DNA from: Nelumbo lutea
Lineage: Eukaryota; Streptophyta; Magnoliopsida; Proteales; Nelumbonaceae
Reading direction: 5' to 3'
DNA: 64,000 bases
Assembly (NCBI GenBank): GCA_022828595.1
Contig: JAKGHH010000002.1
Location: 86,520,076-86,584,075 of the forward strand
Below the pieces are notes generated by a model. That model was given only the letters and a program-made list of their open reading frames with translations. It was not told the DNA's origin and made no database searches. Position numbers and translations under genes: made by a program. This document shows positions 36,324 through 48,267 of the stretch, piece after piece. Each line of letters starts with the position of its first letter. Within the stretch, counting starts at the first letter, position 1.

Positions 36324-37087
36324 TTCATGACCGATAACTATTTATTTAATATATAGCTTAAAAGAATAATAGGCTTCAAATATATGTAAGAACAAAAGGA
36401 CTTTAACCACAAACAAATTCTAATTTTATTCACTCCTTTAGCCACATTGACTTCCTCGACAAGTACTTCACTTGTGGAGAAAAGAAGCAAATAAAATGCA
36501 GTATTTACTCTTTAACACTACATTTAATTGTGAAAAAAATAGAAGTCAATAAAAACTAAAAAGGTTATTATATGCCTAGTTTAAGTGACAAAATAGAAAA
36601 AAAAGAAGAACAAAATAAAATAAGAGTAAATTTTCTTTTTCATATTCTTTTTCACCTTTTTAAAATATAAGTAAAGTAAAACAAAATTTGAATAATAAGA
36701 CAAACCAAAACCTGATCTATTCTCTCCTAAAAGAAAATATTTATTTATTTTCTTTTTTCTAATTTTTCTTTTTGTTTATTTAGTAAATCTTCAAGTCCAA
36801 TTAAATGTTTAATTGAATTACTTATATTTTTTTTTCCAAAAAGTATATGTTTTAATTAATTTAAATCCATGATTTTTGCCATTTAGAGGACAAAAATTAA
36901 ATGACTTATTGTTTTTAATGTGTTTCAATAACATAAAACAATAAAAATTATAAAATCTACATATCATTTTATTTTTAATTCTTTGATGTAATTGCAAATA
37001 AATTATTAATAAGTTTATTAAAATTTTCTTTTTCTTGTTGACACTAGGTCTTTTGATAATCAAGGTATCCACTACAACTAGTAGGCC
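36324..37087. other. AT-rich upstream region of the RRM-like gene
   Basis: No gene recognised. T-rich and A-rich tracts dominate. It may include the promoter or a 5' intron of the gene at 37088, but no element can be assigned with confidence. Confidence 0.6.
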
Positions 37088-37888
37088 ATGAATTTCCCAA
37101 TTACCACTGAAGAGTTGAAGTCATTTCATACAATTGATAGGAAACTTTATTTTCGATTAATCATAAACTTTTGGAGAGATATAACACAGTCTATGAAGGT
37201 TATTGCATTATGGATGTGGCTTGAAGATGTTGGTTACCCAAATATTATCCATCAAATGTTATCATTGCCTGATACTATAGTGAATGCACTAGCAGATGAA
37301 GCAGTAAATTGTTTAAACTGTATTGAATTGGGAGAGATACCTCCTTATGCAAATACTAACATTCCATTGACACTCAAACTCTTGAAGCAAGAAATATCTC
37401 TCAACTTCTTTTTAAACAATAGGATTAGTGCATCCAGTGGAATTAGGAAGATGTTAAATGATGTATGTATTAAGGCATTTGATGATATCGCATACATGGC
37501 ACTAACAAATGCTACGAAGCCTATGGCATCTTCGGCAGAAGGAAGCAGCAATACTTCATGCATGCAATCAGACTTGAACCCAAGTGCTCAACCATGGAAA
37601 CCAACAGATGAGATTCCACCAGATAATAGGACCTTGTTTCTTACATTCTCTAAGGGGTACCCATTATCAGAAGAAGAAGTTAGAGATTTCTTTAATACGA
37701 ATTATGGGGATTGCATTGAAGCAATATACATGCAAGATGTCCCATCAGATGTGCAACCTCTATTTGCTCGTTTAGTATTTTACTCACCTTCCACTATAGC
37801 ATTTATACTTGGTGGAAAAGACAAAGCTAAATTCATCATCAATAGAAAGCATGCATGGGCTAGACTCTTTGTGCCTAGAAGAAATTGA
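37088..37888 (+). CDS. Plant-specific protein with C-terminal RRM-like domain
   Basis: An intact 266-codon single-exon frame ending in TGA. Two in-frame TAG codons (37079-37084) sit one codon before the ATG, fixing the start if there is no upstream intron. Residues 10-130 form an alpha-helical N-terminal region (FHTIDRKLYFRLI, MKVIALWMWLEDVGYPNII, LADEAVNCLNCIE). Residues 142-175 are a Ser/Thr/Pro-rich linker. Residues 180-264 resemble an RNA recognition motif: RNP2-like TLFLTF, helix EEEVRDFF, RNP1-like LFARLVFY and the closing strand HAWARLFVPRR. I recognise this layout from uncharacterised plant proteins; the biochemical role is unknown and RNA binding is inferred. It is the only host-type gene here that looks functional. 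The pattern of open frame amid AT-rich DNA argues for selection. Confidence 0.85.
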   Translation: MNFPITTEELKSFHTIDRKLYFRLIINFWRDITQSMKVIALWMWLEDVGYPNIIHQMLSLPDTIVNALADEAVNCLNCIELGEIPPYANTNIPLTLKLLKQEISLNFFLNNRISASSGIRKMLNDVCIKAFDDIAYMALTNATKPMASSAEGSSNTSCMQSDLNPSAQPWKPTDEIPPDNRTLFLTFSKGYPLSEEEVRDFFNTNYGDCIEAIYMQDVPSDVQPLFARLVFYSPSTIAFILGGKDKAKFIINRKHAWARLFVPRRN

Positions 37889-38974
37889 GCTCTATAAGCA
37901 TAGGTTGAATTTTATGAAGAAAATTTTGTATAAACTAAGTCATTTTTCTTAATTATGAAAAATGTTAGTACGTACATATGAATTCGATAATGCATTACCA
38001 TTTGTTTAATGGCTTTTCTTATGTTTTGTTTTATATTGTAAATGGCATTTGCATTAGTCTTTTATTTGTCTTCTAAATCAATGTCTATATCTTTATTTAT
38101 TAGCAAACGGTTTTAAAAGTGTGGCTAAAATTATGAAAGGTAATATAGACAACGTAAAAATTGAGCAAAAATGTAAGCACAACTAGTATCACTTGGGCCC
38201 AACTCTCATACAAGAGGTACAGAACCAATGTATATTCTTGGTGTTGAAGACATGCCCAGTCTAAAGGATCCCCTTTCTGATGGATGCTTTGGATTGGGAA
38301 CATGATTCTTCTATGTGGCAAGAGTAGCTGCTTCTTAAGAAAGCTTCCCTACTTGGCCTCAAAAGATTAGAAATTTCTATGATGCCAGATCAGAACCCCT
38401 CCCCCTTCCGCGTGAATTTTGATCAATACTATCTGATTGATTTCCACTTGTATGATACCATTTGATTGATTAGCACATTTTAGGTATCATTCCATTTTAA
38501 TATCATAGTGGGAATCATATTTAATACATCTATTCATCAAAAAGTTATTATAGTCAAAATGGATGTTATTGTTCCTTTATGATAGTATAGAAATTCAACT
38601 CATGGGATGGGATGCAAGCCTACAACCTACTAACATTTTATGAGAATCACTCTAGCCCTATAATGAATATGACTGCAACCTTGGGTAAGTGTAACTACGG
38701 CTACAACTTATTCAAGTTAAGATTGAACCTAAACTGAAGTTGCATTTGGTTTGTGTGAGTAATTGCATGGAATCGGAATCCAAATCAAAATGGTAGAATG
38801 GCCCATTCTGATTCCAACCATTTGGTTGATCAGATTGAGATTTCCATTCACATTTTAGGTGGAATGGGATTCCCCCATATGGGGAATGGCCATCCCCCCC
38901 TCCACACAGGAATGTGATTCCTTTTCCCCTTCTCACAAATTTTCTTCCCCTGTGTATCCTCTTCTCTTACACTT
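37889..38974. other. No gene recognised
   Basis: 3' flank of the RRM-like gene and intergenic DNA. 38740-38900 holds paired words (tgcatttggttt, ccatttggttgatca; ccccatatgggg) that look like a decayed inverted-repeat element, but its ends are unclear. Confidence 0.6.
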
Positions 38975-39304
38975 AGGGGTGGTAATGAGCTGAGCTCTTC
39001 ACGAGCTTGACTCGTGAAAAGCTCGACTCGGTTCGGTTTCATCCGAGCTTTGAGCTGAGCTCAAATATATATATATATATATAGAGAGAAAACAATATAT
39101 ATAATAAAAATATTATAATTCTTAATTTTTTAAATACCAAATAAAAAATATTTTTTATATACAATTTTTTATTTTTATAAAACAATTTTCTCAAATCAAG
39201 CTCTAGCCAAGCTGAGCTCGAGCTTGAGATCAAGGTTCTAGCTCAAACCGAGCTCGAGCTCGAGCCTTGTACTATCTAGATCGGCTCGGCTCGAATCCAC
39301 CCCT
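38975..39304. mobile_element. MITE candidate (330 bp) with GAGCTCG-rich ends
   Basis: Ends AGGGGTGG and CCACCCCT are perfect 8-bp inverted repeats, continued by imperfect GAGCT/GGCTCG inverted blocks on both sides of an AT-rich core. The 4 bases actt flank both ends (38971-38974 and 39305-39308). The style is that of non-autonomous hAT-like elements common in plants. No ORF. Confidence 0.65.
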
Positions 39305-41332
39305 ACTTATAGTCATATATGACTTTTTCAAATGTTTCCCCTTTTGAGAAATCATTGTTGCGCATGGAGTCATGATACTGAATGCAATAAATTGATGCAA
39401 ACAAACTAGAAGGATGAAATCCTGACCATCTAATATTGGGTTTTCAGAAACAATGCTTCTTAGCCAGTTCCTAGGAGCTAAAGTTGTCTTTTCGATGGAA
39501 TTTTGGTTATCATGGTTATTAAGAAGAAGAAGGTGGTGGTGCTTGGGCATATCTTTTCAGCAAAGGTCTGAAAAAATCTCATATGATAAAAAAAAAAAAG
39601 TAAAAAGTCTTTTGTTGTTTGGTATCATGTTGACTGAAAGACCAAAACAACCAAAATTTGGGAAGCTTCAAATGAAGCTTTTGGTCTTTCTGCACTAAAA
39701 ATAACTTTCCCAATTGTTTTTAATAGCCTGGTAGACCATGTGCGAACCAGTTTTTAAAGACAATACCCCAAAAACTCATTGCGTCTTCTTGTCTATTGGG
39801 CTATTGAAAGGTCTACCTAGAAAGACTTGACCGAAGAAGATGTAGTGAGCTTCCTAGTTCCATGGTCCCCTGGTGGCCAAAGTGTTGAACAAAGGAAGAA
39901 AGGAAGAAAAGATGAAGAGGAAGAAAAGTGGAAGGGTATTTTGGTAAATTTAGTGCTTCCATTAATGAAAAATAAAGTATTAGAATGGACATATTTGTAT
40001 GTTTTTCAAAACTTTAGGGGATGTTTTTGTTAGGATCAAAATACAGAGGAGGTTTATAAGATTGTCAAAAAATCGAGGGAGGTTTTTATATTTTACCCTA
40101 AATTAAATTGCATATTAGTACCATGTACTTCGGGCATAGTCTCACGTTGGTACCCAAATTTTAAATTGTGCCAATCTAGTACTTGAACTCCCAAAACATC
40201 CTAGTTTAGTCCAAAATCGTTAACTACCGTTATATGGTATGTGAAATGATGCAAATGCCCTTCTAGTGTCATCTAATTTTCTTTACCAACCATCCAAATG
40301 CCCAAATTCAAATGTCCTTGTCCTTCATATTGTTTACCATTGCTTTGGTTCAATCTTGATTCTTGAAGAAGAAGATGATGAATAATGTCTTATTTCAAAA
40401 GGTAATTTTGATATTTTCAGAAGTTTTAAATCACACATTTCATCATGTGACACATATAACTGATGTACTACTAACGGTAGGAAATAAATCAAGACGTTTT
40501 TGGAAGACAGGTTCATATTTTACTAATAACATGTGCTTTTTTAAACCTGCGTTCATAATTAAATGGTGGGATTTGAGAAACAACAATTAATAGTGTAATG
40601 GTGGGATTTAAGATTTAAACTTTGAAATTTCAAATTTCAGAAAACCACAATTAATGAGGTTTAAATGGTGCAATAGAGCCACGATTAATGAGGTGTAAAT
40701 TGTGAGGTTTAATGAATTAGATGGCAACTAATAAATACAACCAAATTTTGATATTCAAAAGAATATAGTCTACTAATATTCAAATATGTATGAGTGGTAT
40801 GCTATGATACTTCAATTTTCAAACGTTGCATATGTATATTCAAGTGTATGTGTATGTGTTATGTAATGTGACATTTAGAAATAAGAAACCTTCCAAACCT
40901 GATTAATTTTCCAATATAACTAAGCTCAAATTCTGTTAGGTTTAGTTTGAGTTGGGCTTAGGGTGGGAACTCGAGCATTGGCCTTGGGTTGGACCAGCCC
41001 CAAGCCCAAGGTTGATCTTATGGCTTAATTAACACAGTCTGCCCCTAAACTCAGATCAATTCACCCAAGTTGAATCCTTATTATTCGAACAAGAATCAAA
41101 GGTTACCCAAAATTATAAGACAATATATTAAGGACCTGTTTGTTTGCTCTGACATTTGACATTTGAAAGCACAATAATTACATTAAGAGGTATACTGGTA
41201 TTGGTGAACTTTCTTTCCTCTAAACTCTGAATGTAGAGAATGTTGTTCTGAATTTTGAATACTGAAAATTATCAAATATCCATTTTAACCCCATATATTA
41301 GAATTTATGTTTGTCTATGTAATTCAATAGAA
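39305..41332. other. No gene recognised
   Basis: Intergenic DNA. 39580-39740 has inverted words (aagtcttttgttgtttgg, ccaaaacaacc, aagcttttggtctttctg) suggestive of a small decayed inverted-repeat element. 40020-40110 resembles the ends of other plant non-autonomous elements. None can be bounded. Confidence 0.5.
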
Positions 41333-41640
41333 GAATAATATTAAAATTTATTATAATAATTAAAAATTAATAACTAATAATAATAATTATTAATTATAAT
41401 AATGTTTATTATTTAATAATTAATACTTAATTATTTGTAATGTAATAAATAAAATAATGTTAAAAATTGTTATAATGACAATTATTTATTAATAATAAGT
41501 AATAATTAAGAAATAATAGTTAATAATTATTATTAATAATTAATAATAATCAATAATAACTAATTAATTAATTAATTAGTAATGATAATAATAATAATAA
41601 TAAAAATAATAATTATTATTAATTAATAATTATTATTATT
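41333..41640. repeat. TAA/AAT-rich simple repeat
   Basis: About 300 bp made almost only of A and T in TAA/AAT/TTA triplets, with a pure ATA run near 41587-41602. Microsatellite-like. Confidence 0.85.
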
Positions 41641-41968
41641 TCATATGAGGCCCTTGAGTTATAGGAAGTGTTTTGTGTTTTTGGGGTATCATTAGAAAAT
41701 AAAAAAAAATGTAAGATTTCTTTTTAAGAGATAAGAGAGAAGAGGAAATGAGTGCCAATTTACCTCTTAAGGTTGTAAGATTCCTTTTAAGATGTAAGAG
41801 TTAAGAGTAAATGAACATGCCCCAAGTGGCTAGGGGATAAACTTAAGAAAAATGGCCTAATATTTAATTGATTTTCACCAAAATTTTTAAGACCCAAGGC
41901 TGATTTATTCTCTTCAACCAAAATAAAGTTAGAAATTAATGCCTAGCAGGTTTATGAAAGGGAAGATG

Positions 41969-41972
<4 letters not shown>

Positions 41973-42041
<69 letters not shown>
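41973..42041. repeat. (AT)n microsatellite
   Basis: About 34 uninterrupted AT dinucleotides. Confidence 0.98.
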
Positions 42042-42045
<4 letters not shown>

Positions 42046-42690
42046 GTTTGACTGAATATGTTTAGATATATTTAGATCTTTTTTTTTATTGTAAATTTTA
42101 ACAATTTTATTTTTGATTTTTACATGAAATGAAAAATAACAACAAAATGATTGACTTCATAAAAAACATCACGAGGAGTGGGGATCACGGTAGGGACGGG
42201 GATGGGAATAACCTTGATCGGCCAATGGGGATAGGGATGGTAATACGGTTTTCATGGTAATGAAGATGGAAGTGACTCCCCATCCCCGCCCCACCCCGGC
42301 CTGTTGCCATTCCTAAAATTGTATAAGAATAAGATGTGGAAATTTTTGCCTATTTATGAGTCCCCGAATTACAACTTCTTGGATTGTAACAGATGACACA
42401 ATTGTTGTGCACATTAAGTCTTCTACAATCCACAATCCTAAAATCTAACAACAGAAGATCAACAATGTGGTTACCATTCTTAGGCCATTTTGGGAAGGCT
42501 TTTACGAGCTACTACCTTGTAGCCATGTTGGTTGACTTTTTGAGTTCCATTTAAACTATTCAGGTTAATTTCATGTGAGAGTCAGATCAAGTGTCATTTC
42601 AAAAGTTGATGTGGGAATTCCATATTTTTACCAAAATATAAATTTTGAGCTTTCCATAGTTGTGCAGATTTTTTACTGATGCTACTCAAT
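42042..42690. other. No gene recognised
   Basis: Contains a G/C-rich patch (42175-42310) with ggggatgggaat and ccccatccccgcccc words and the end 'ttgccattcct', resembling common plant non-autonomous transposon ends, but the left terminus was not found. Confidence 0.5.
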
Positions 42691-43306
42691 CCAAGGTGGT
42701 GCACGAACTAAGGAGAACAACCAGATAGTCCTTACTGACAGGGCGGGGCCGAGCTACAAGGACAAGGCCGTGCCTCAAGACCTGTGATCAAGAAAGGAGG
42801 AATTAGAGGCCTAAGGAGTTATCCCCAGCTAAGTACTCCAATGCTCAAGTCAATAGGAGGTGGTAGGTGGTCGGGCCGAGCTATAACGATGCTGGTCCGA
42901 GCTGAATAGTTGTGTAGGTTTTAGAAGTTGGGGATCCCTTACCTCGAGCGTGGAGTAACTTTTTATAGCCGAAGTTCCATGTTCTGGTGGGAGTGGGCTT
43001 CCAGGGTTGTCAGAATGAGGTTAGCCACCAAGGTTTTTGGGGCAGATTCCCGTTCCCCAGTGGAGTTGTCTTCCTTATTCCTCTTTATCCGTAGTTATCT
43101 TCATCCATGTGACATGTAGTTGACATGGCTGGAAGGATAAGATGGGGGGGCACAATAATGGCATAGCTCGGCCGAGCTAGGCCGACAGTGTCGAGCTAGA
43201 TCGACGTGGCTGAGCTATGCCAACATGGTCAAGCTAGGATGATGTGGCAGGGCAATAGCTGGGCGGCCACGTGTCTCACAGGGCCAGCTCAACCATGACC
43301 CAAACA
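42690..43306 (-). repeat. Tat-type gypsy 3' LTR (left boundary uncertain)
   Basis: Inferred LTR of the minus-strand gypsy element whose pol lies at 58024-59399. Its upper end is placed at 43306, where the minus strand reads TGTTTGGGTC directly after a purine tract (AATTGGGGGAGTGG, 43307-43320). A TATA-like CTATAAAAAG is on the minus strand at 42959-42968. The lower boundary could not be fixed. No partner LTR is in the window. Confidence 0.55.
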
Positions 43307-44410
43307 CCACTCCCCCAATTCTGAGGTCAAAGAATGTAGACCAATTCGTTCTTCGCTAAAGAACTTCAAGTTGATGTCTGGATGGGTGTCTAGTCCCTTT
43401 GGTGTTCCACGACGCCTGTCGCAGTCTTGAGAACCAAGCAATATGGAAAGTGACCGAGGAATCTTCCCATCATCAGCTGTAGAACTCTAAGAGCTCTAAC
43501 TTCGAAATTCGAACACCACTCCCCCAGTTCTGGAGCGGAGGTAGGGGAGTGCCTGGTCTGAAGTGTTGCATAGTTGCGTAGCTCAACAAGAGCGGAGGTG
43601 TTGAACTGAGCTTCCAGGTCCATCCTCCTGGTGGAACTAAGGGATGGCTCTAATTCCCAGTGGAAGTCGAGCTTTTGTGCTGTAGGGATGCTTGGCCATG
43701 GTGCGTCGAGCTTTAGAGTTGGGTCCGAACTTTGGAGTTGAGACTGCTGTGATGCTCGGCCATGATGTGCTGAGCTTTCAAAGTCAGGGCTTAGTTCGAC
43801 CATATGCTGAGGAAAGGCTTTTGTTGCCATTCAGAGGCTAAGTTTCGGAATTGAGGTTGTGATGCTCGGCCATGGGGCACTGAGTTACGGAGGTGGGTCC
43901 CTTGAGGGTGTTGAGCTCTGGAACTAAGGCCATTGCGATGCTTGGCTATGACTTGCCGAGCTTCGAAGCTGAGGATCCCCAGGTGTTGAGCTGTTGAGAT
44001 GTTCGAGGGCCTCTAGGTGCTGATCTTCGAAGCCGGAGGCCTCACCGATGCCGAGTTATTATGATGCTCGGTTGTGGTCTACCGAGGTTCGAAGTTGGGG
44101 GCTTCGTAGGTGCCGAGCTATTGTGATGGTCAGTTTTGGCTTGCTGAGCTTCGAAGTTGAGGGCCTCACCAGTGTCGAGCTATTATGATGCCCGGTTGTG
44201 GTTTGCCGAGCTTCGAAGTTGAGGGTATGCTCTTCGATTGAGGAACTTGTACTTAAAATTTTGGGATCTGAGCACCTCTCCCCCAGTTTCGAAGTCGAAG
44301 AGTGGGATGCTCAGCTAGGACAAAGTGAGGCCTCCTATGCTATTGGGCATCCTAAGGAAATCAAGGGAACTGGTTGATTCGGTGGGCCTCTCTACCATTT
44401 TTGGGAGAAG
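43307..44410. repeat. Tat element 3' region with GAGCTTCGAAG repeats
   Basis: Region between the inferred 3' LTR and the copia insertion. It has degenerate tandem units built on 'gatgctcggttgtgg...gccgagcttcgaagttg', with a 62-bp period clear at 44063, 44125 and 44187. The purine-tract-like word 'ctcccccagtt' recurs near 43520 and 44280. The stretch originally continued into 55275 before the copia insertion and is the upstream side of the antisense ORF. Confidence 0.65.
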
Positions 44411-45674
44411 TGAAGGGATAGGATATCCATCACATGGATGCACAAAGATTGTGGAATAAGGGGCGAATTTCAAAAAAAATTTCTCTCCCTTCAACTGGGA
44501 ATCACATTCCCTATTTAGAAAATCATATATTCAAGGATCATTCTTGAACCATAAACTAAACTAGATCTGAACCAAAAGGAGTAGGGAAGGATTATACCTG
44601 ATACAGAGAAATAGTATCTCCGAATGGAGGTGTTCACACCCAAGGAAGGATCCAAAATCTGCTCCTACTGAAAATGGTGCAGTGCAAGGTGGAGTAGAAT
44701 CGACAGTGTTCTTCCAAAAGAACTTGACCAACTGGGTGGCTTGTGAATATAGCTCCAAAAAGATTGGTATCAAGATCGAATCTTGATTACTCCTGTAGAG
44801 AAGAGGAGATCAAACTGCTGGAGGCGGTGGCTGCAGGAAGGATGCGGCAAGAGAGTATTCGCAGGGTGCAGAATTCTCTCTTCTTGTGATTTCAGTTTTG
44901 AAGATAGGAGTTGTGTGTTGCATGTCAAAAGGCTGCTGCCCCCTCCTCCTTTTATAGACTTAAAGGGATCAGCCCCTAATCCCATTAGGAGTTGCTAATC
45001 CAAATCATATTTGGATAAGAAGTCCCTTTAAGTGATAAAGGATAACCCTTATCTTATCTGCAAATCAGATCAGCCATCTCCTAATCTAATTACGAGGCTT
45101 CCAGATATAAATCTTATTTAGATCTTGGACTCTCTAAGTGGATAGGGTCTAGGCCCAATCCTATCAGCTGATCCATCTCAGAATTTGCCCCTTTAAGTGA
45201 CTAATCAAATCAGCCCAGTTCGAAATGGGCTTAAGGCCCATTTAAGGTTATGTATTCATTTAGCCTTCCAAACTACTACCCAGTTGGGCTTCCTTGTATG
45301 GCATGGGACCCTAACATTGATCTACACATCAACCACATGGGTTTGGCCCAACCTTTGTTACAAGGGCTAGCCGAATACACTGTTATGGACAGTGCACCCC
45401 CTGAAACCCATCTCATGGGATCTATGGGCCCAACACTTACCCTAAGTGGTCCCTGGGCCAAGCCACCTTGTAACACCCAGGGACTGTGGGCAGATGCAAT
45501 ATTAGCTCATCAGGTATTATTCTCAATGGTCTTACACTTAACCTCTCAGCCCATAATGATCATACACTGCCCGACAAGAGAGGACCTCTCCCTCAGCTGC
45601 AAGGAACAGTGTTGCACTCTCTACTTATATGGATCCTAGGAATTAAAACCTTTTGCAAACCTTTTAGAAACCAT

Positions 45675-45711
<37 letters not shown>

Positions 45712-46132
45712 TTTTATATCTCATATAAAATATATTTTGCAAAACAAATCTCAACGTTTGAAACCGGCTGCCGGCAAACTTGGTTTACATTAGTGAGAGT
45801 GCATCCCCGATCATTACCTTTGTCCGACAAAGGGGCTGATCCTGTCACTATGATCACCCACTCAGATGAATTCTCAGACTGTCCCAACATACCCAGGTTT
45901 TGACCCCCTCTAAGGATCTCACTGAGTGGTATATCAAAGACAGCCCAATCCGACACCTAGTGCAGTATCATAATCGAGTCTAGGGGTTGGCTGTAACTTT
46001 CCAGTTTTGCCCATCAATCTCCAAGGTCTAGGGAAATACTAGAAATCTGATCCAGTTCATAGATTCAATTAATCCTACACTGTATGTGCCTAGGGTCTCA
46101 CCTGGCAGCTGAGACAGGCCACCCCAACCGAC
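44411..46132 (-). repeat. Copia 1 3' LTR, first part
   Basis: From TGAAGGGATAGG to the insertion point of the nested solo LTR (target ccgac, 46128-46132). The remainder is 47524-47750. Retains a TATA-like site (ccttttatag near 44953). An AT dinucleotide run of about 35 bp (45675-45710) is much shorter in the 5' LTR. Confidence 0.93.
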
Positions 46133-47518
46133 TGTTAGACAGTTTTGTATGCCCTTAGCTTCAATCAAGATGATGTACTTTATGAGTTTATTGTAAATGA
46201 ACAAAAGTGCATATTTGATTCATGTTCCCTTGGTATGTTTTTGTGTAATACCCTTCAACTAGGCACTTAATGAGACTCGTGTTAGTTTAGAATGTTCACA
46301 GCCAGTGGGTCGGTCTGGGGAGACCTATCCTGACAAGGCTGACACTGTGGTGCCACCAAGTTGGTTGGGGTGGCCTGTCTCAGTTGCCAGGGTGAGACCC
46401 TAGGCACATACAGTGTAGGATTAATTGAATCTTTGAACTGGACCAGATTTCTAGTATTGCCCTGGACCTTGGAGATTGATGGGCAAAACTGGAAAGTTAC
46501 ACCCGACCCCTAGACTCGATTATGATACTGCACTGGGTGTCGGATTAGGCTATCTTTGATGTACCAATCAGTGAGATCCTTAGTGGGGGTCAAAACCTGG
46601 GTATGTTGGGACAATCTGAGAATTCATCTGAGTGGGTGATCATTGTGACAAGATCAGCTTCTTTGTCAGACAAAGGTAATTATCGGGGATGCACTCTCAC
46701 TGATGGAAACTAAGACTGCCGGTAGCCGATTTCAATCGTTGAGATTTGTTTTGCAAAATATATTTTATATGAGATATAAAAGTATATATATATATATATA
46801 TATATATTTAATGGTTTCTAAAATATTTGCAGGAAGGTTTTAATTCCAGGGATCTATATGAGTAGAGACTGCAATACTGTTCCCGGGATCCTCTGCAGAT
46901 ATGATAAGGGTTATCTCTTATCACTTAAAGGGACTTCTAATCCAAATATGATTTGGATCAGCAACTCCTAATGGGATTAGGAGCTGATCCCTTTAAGATT
47001 ATAAAAGGAGGAGAGGGTGGCAGCCTTTAGACATGCAACACACAACTCCTGTCTTCATAGCTGAAATCACAAGAAGAGAGAATTCTGCACCCTATGAATA
47101 CTCTCTTGCCGCCTCCTTCCTGTAGCCACCGCTTCCAGCAGTTCGATCTCCAGTTCTTGAGAGAAATCAAGATTTGATCTTGATCTCAATCTTTTGGGGA
47201 AAAGATTGATTGGAGCTGTATTCACAAGCCATCCTATTGATTCTTGCGAAGGGTCAAGTTCTTTGGAAGAACACTGTTGATTCTGCTCCACCCTGCACTG
47301 CACCGTCTTCAGTGGGAGCAGATTTTGGATCCTTCCTTGGGCATGAACACCTCCATTGGGAGATATTGCTTCTCCGGATCAGGTATAATCCCTCCCGACT
47401 CCTTTTGGTTTAGATCTAATTCAGTTTGTGGTTCAAGAATGATCCTTGAAAATATGATTTTCTAAATATGGAATTCGATTCCTAATTGAAGGGAGAGAAA
47501 TATTTTTCTATCCCTTCA
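46133..47518 (+). repeat. Nested solo LTR with target duplication ccgac
   Basis: 1386-bp LTR of the same copia family in plus orientation (TGTTAGACAG...TATCCCTTCA), flanked by ccgac at 46128-46132 and 47519-47523. There is no primer site or internal DNA, so it is a solo LTR left by LTR-LTR recombination. It is ~565 bp shorter than its relatives: the segment corresponding to about 45063-45606 of the host LTR is missing, upstream of its TATA box (near 46999-47008). Confidence 0.95.
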
Positions 47519-47523
47519 CCGAC

Positions 47524-47750
47524 TTGGTGGCACCACAGTGTCATCCTTGTCATGGTAAGTCTCCCCAGACCGACCCACTGGCTGTGAACATTCTAAACTA
47601 ACACGAATCTCATTAAGTGTCCAGTTTAAGGGGATTACACAAAAACATACCAAGGGAATATGAATCAAATATGCACTTTTATTCATTTATAATAAACTCA
47701 TAAAGTACATCATTCTGATTGATGCTAAGGGCATATAAAACTGCCTAACA
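47524..47750 (-). repeat. Copia 1 3' LTR, second part
   Basis: Continues the interrupted LTR to its terminus gcctaaca, followed by the polypurine tract gctcccactt (47751-47760, minus AAGTGGGAGC). Confidence 0.93.
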
Positions 47751-47764
47751 GCTCCCACTTGCAC

Positions 47765-48267
47765 TTAGGTCCAATCAGGTACAAGATGGAGTCCCATGCT
47801 TTCCACGTGTTTCTCAAACACTTTTTGTGATAGTGGCTTAATCAATGGGTCTGCCACATTCTCCGTTGTTGCTACCTCTCAAGATCAACCTCCTGTTGTC
47901 ACACAAAAGTGGAATGGGTGATGTGCTGAATTCCAAATTCAGGAATGAAGTTCATAAGGCAGCCTCACTTATGGCAATGTGTTCGGCTTCGGTTGTGGAC
48001 TTTTAATTTGCTACTTAGGACCCCTGTTTGCTGACATTCAGAAAATAGCACACGATCCTATCGTGAAAACATGTCCAGATGTAGACTTTCTATCATCTGG
48101 ATCCGACTGGAAATTGGCATCTGTATACCCTTAGATCTGTAGTGAGCTACCATCGAATACTAGACAAAACTCTTTGTCCATCGAAGGTACTTAAGTATGA
48201 TTTTCATAGCAGTCCAGTGCTCCTGCCCTGGGTTGGCCTGAAATCTGCTTACTATACTCACTGCCTA
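47765..48267 (-). pseudogene. Copia 1 RNase H with internal deletion
   Basis: C-terminal RNase H of pol, stop TAA at 47765-47767 after the PDWT-like end. Compared with copy B (5136-5549), about 90-100 bp are missing and the junction is scrambled near 47875-47905. This removes the segment around SKHFERKYDVLWEI and the run leading to ENVADPL. A similar loss is seen at 61368-61918. TAG at 48265-48267 separates it from RT; a sister copy has CAG there (near 61886). Confidence 0.85.

Noticed and set aside
36818..37072. 84-codon Lys/Asn/Ile-rich frame
   Set aside because: Typical of AT-rich DNA; no domain and it lies just upstream of the RRM-like gene on the other strand.
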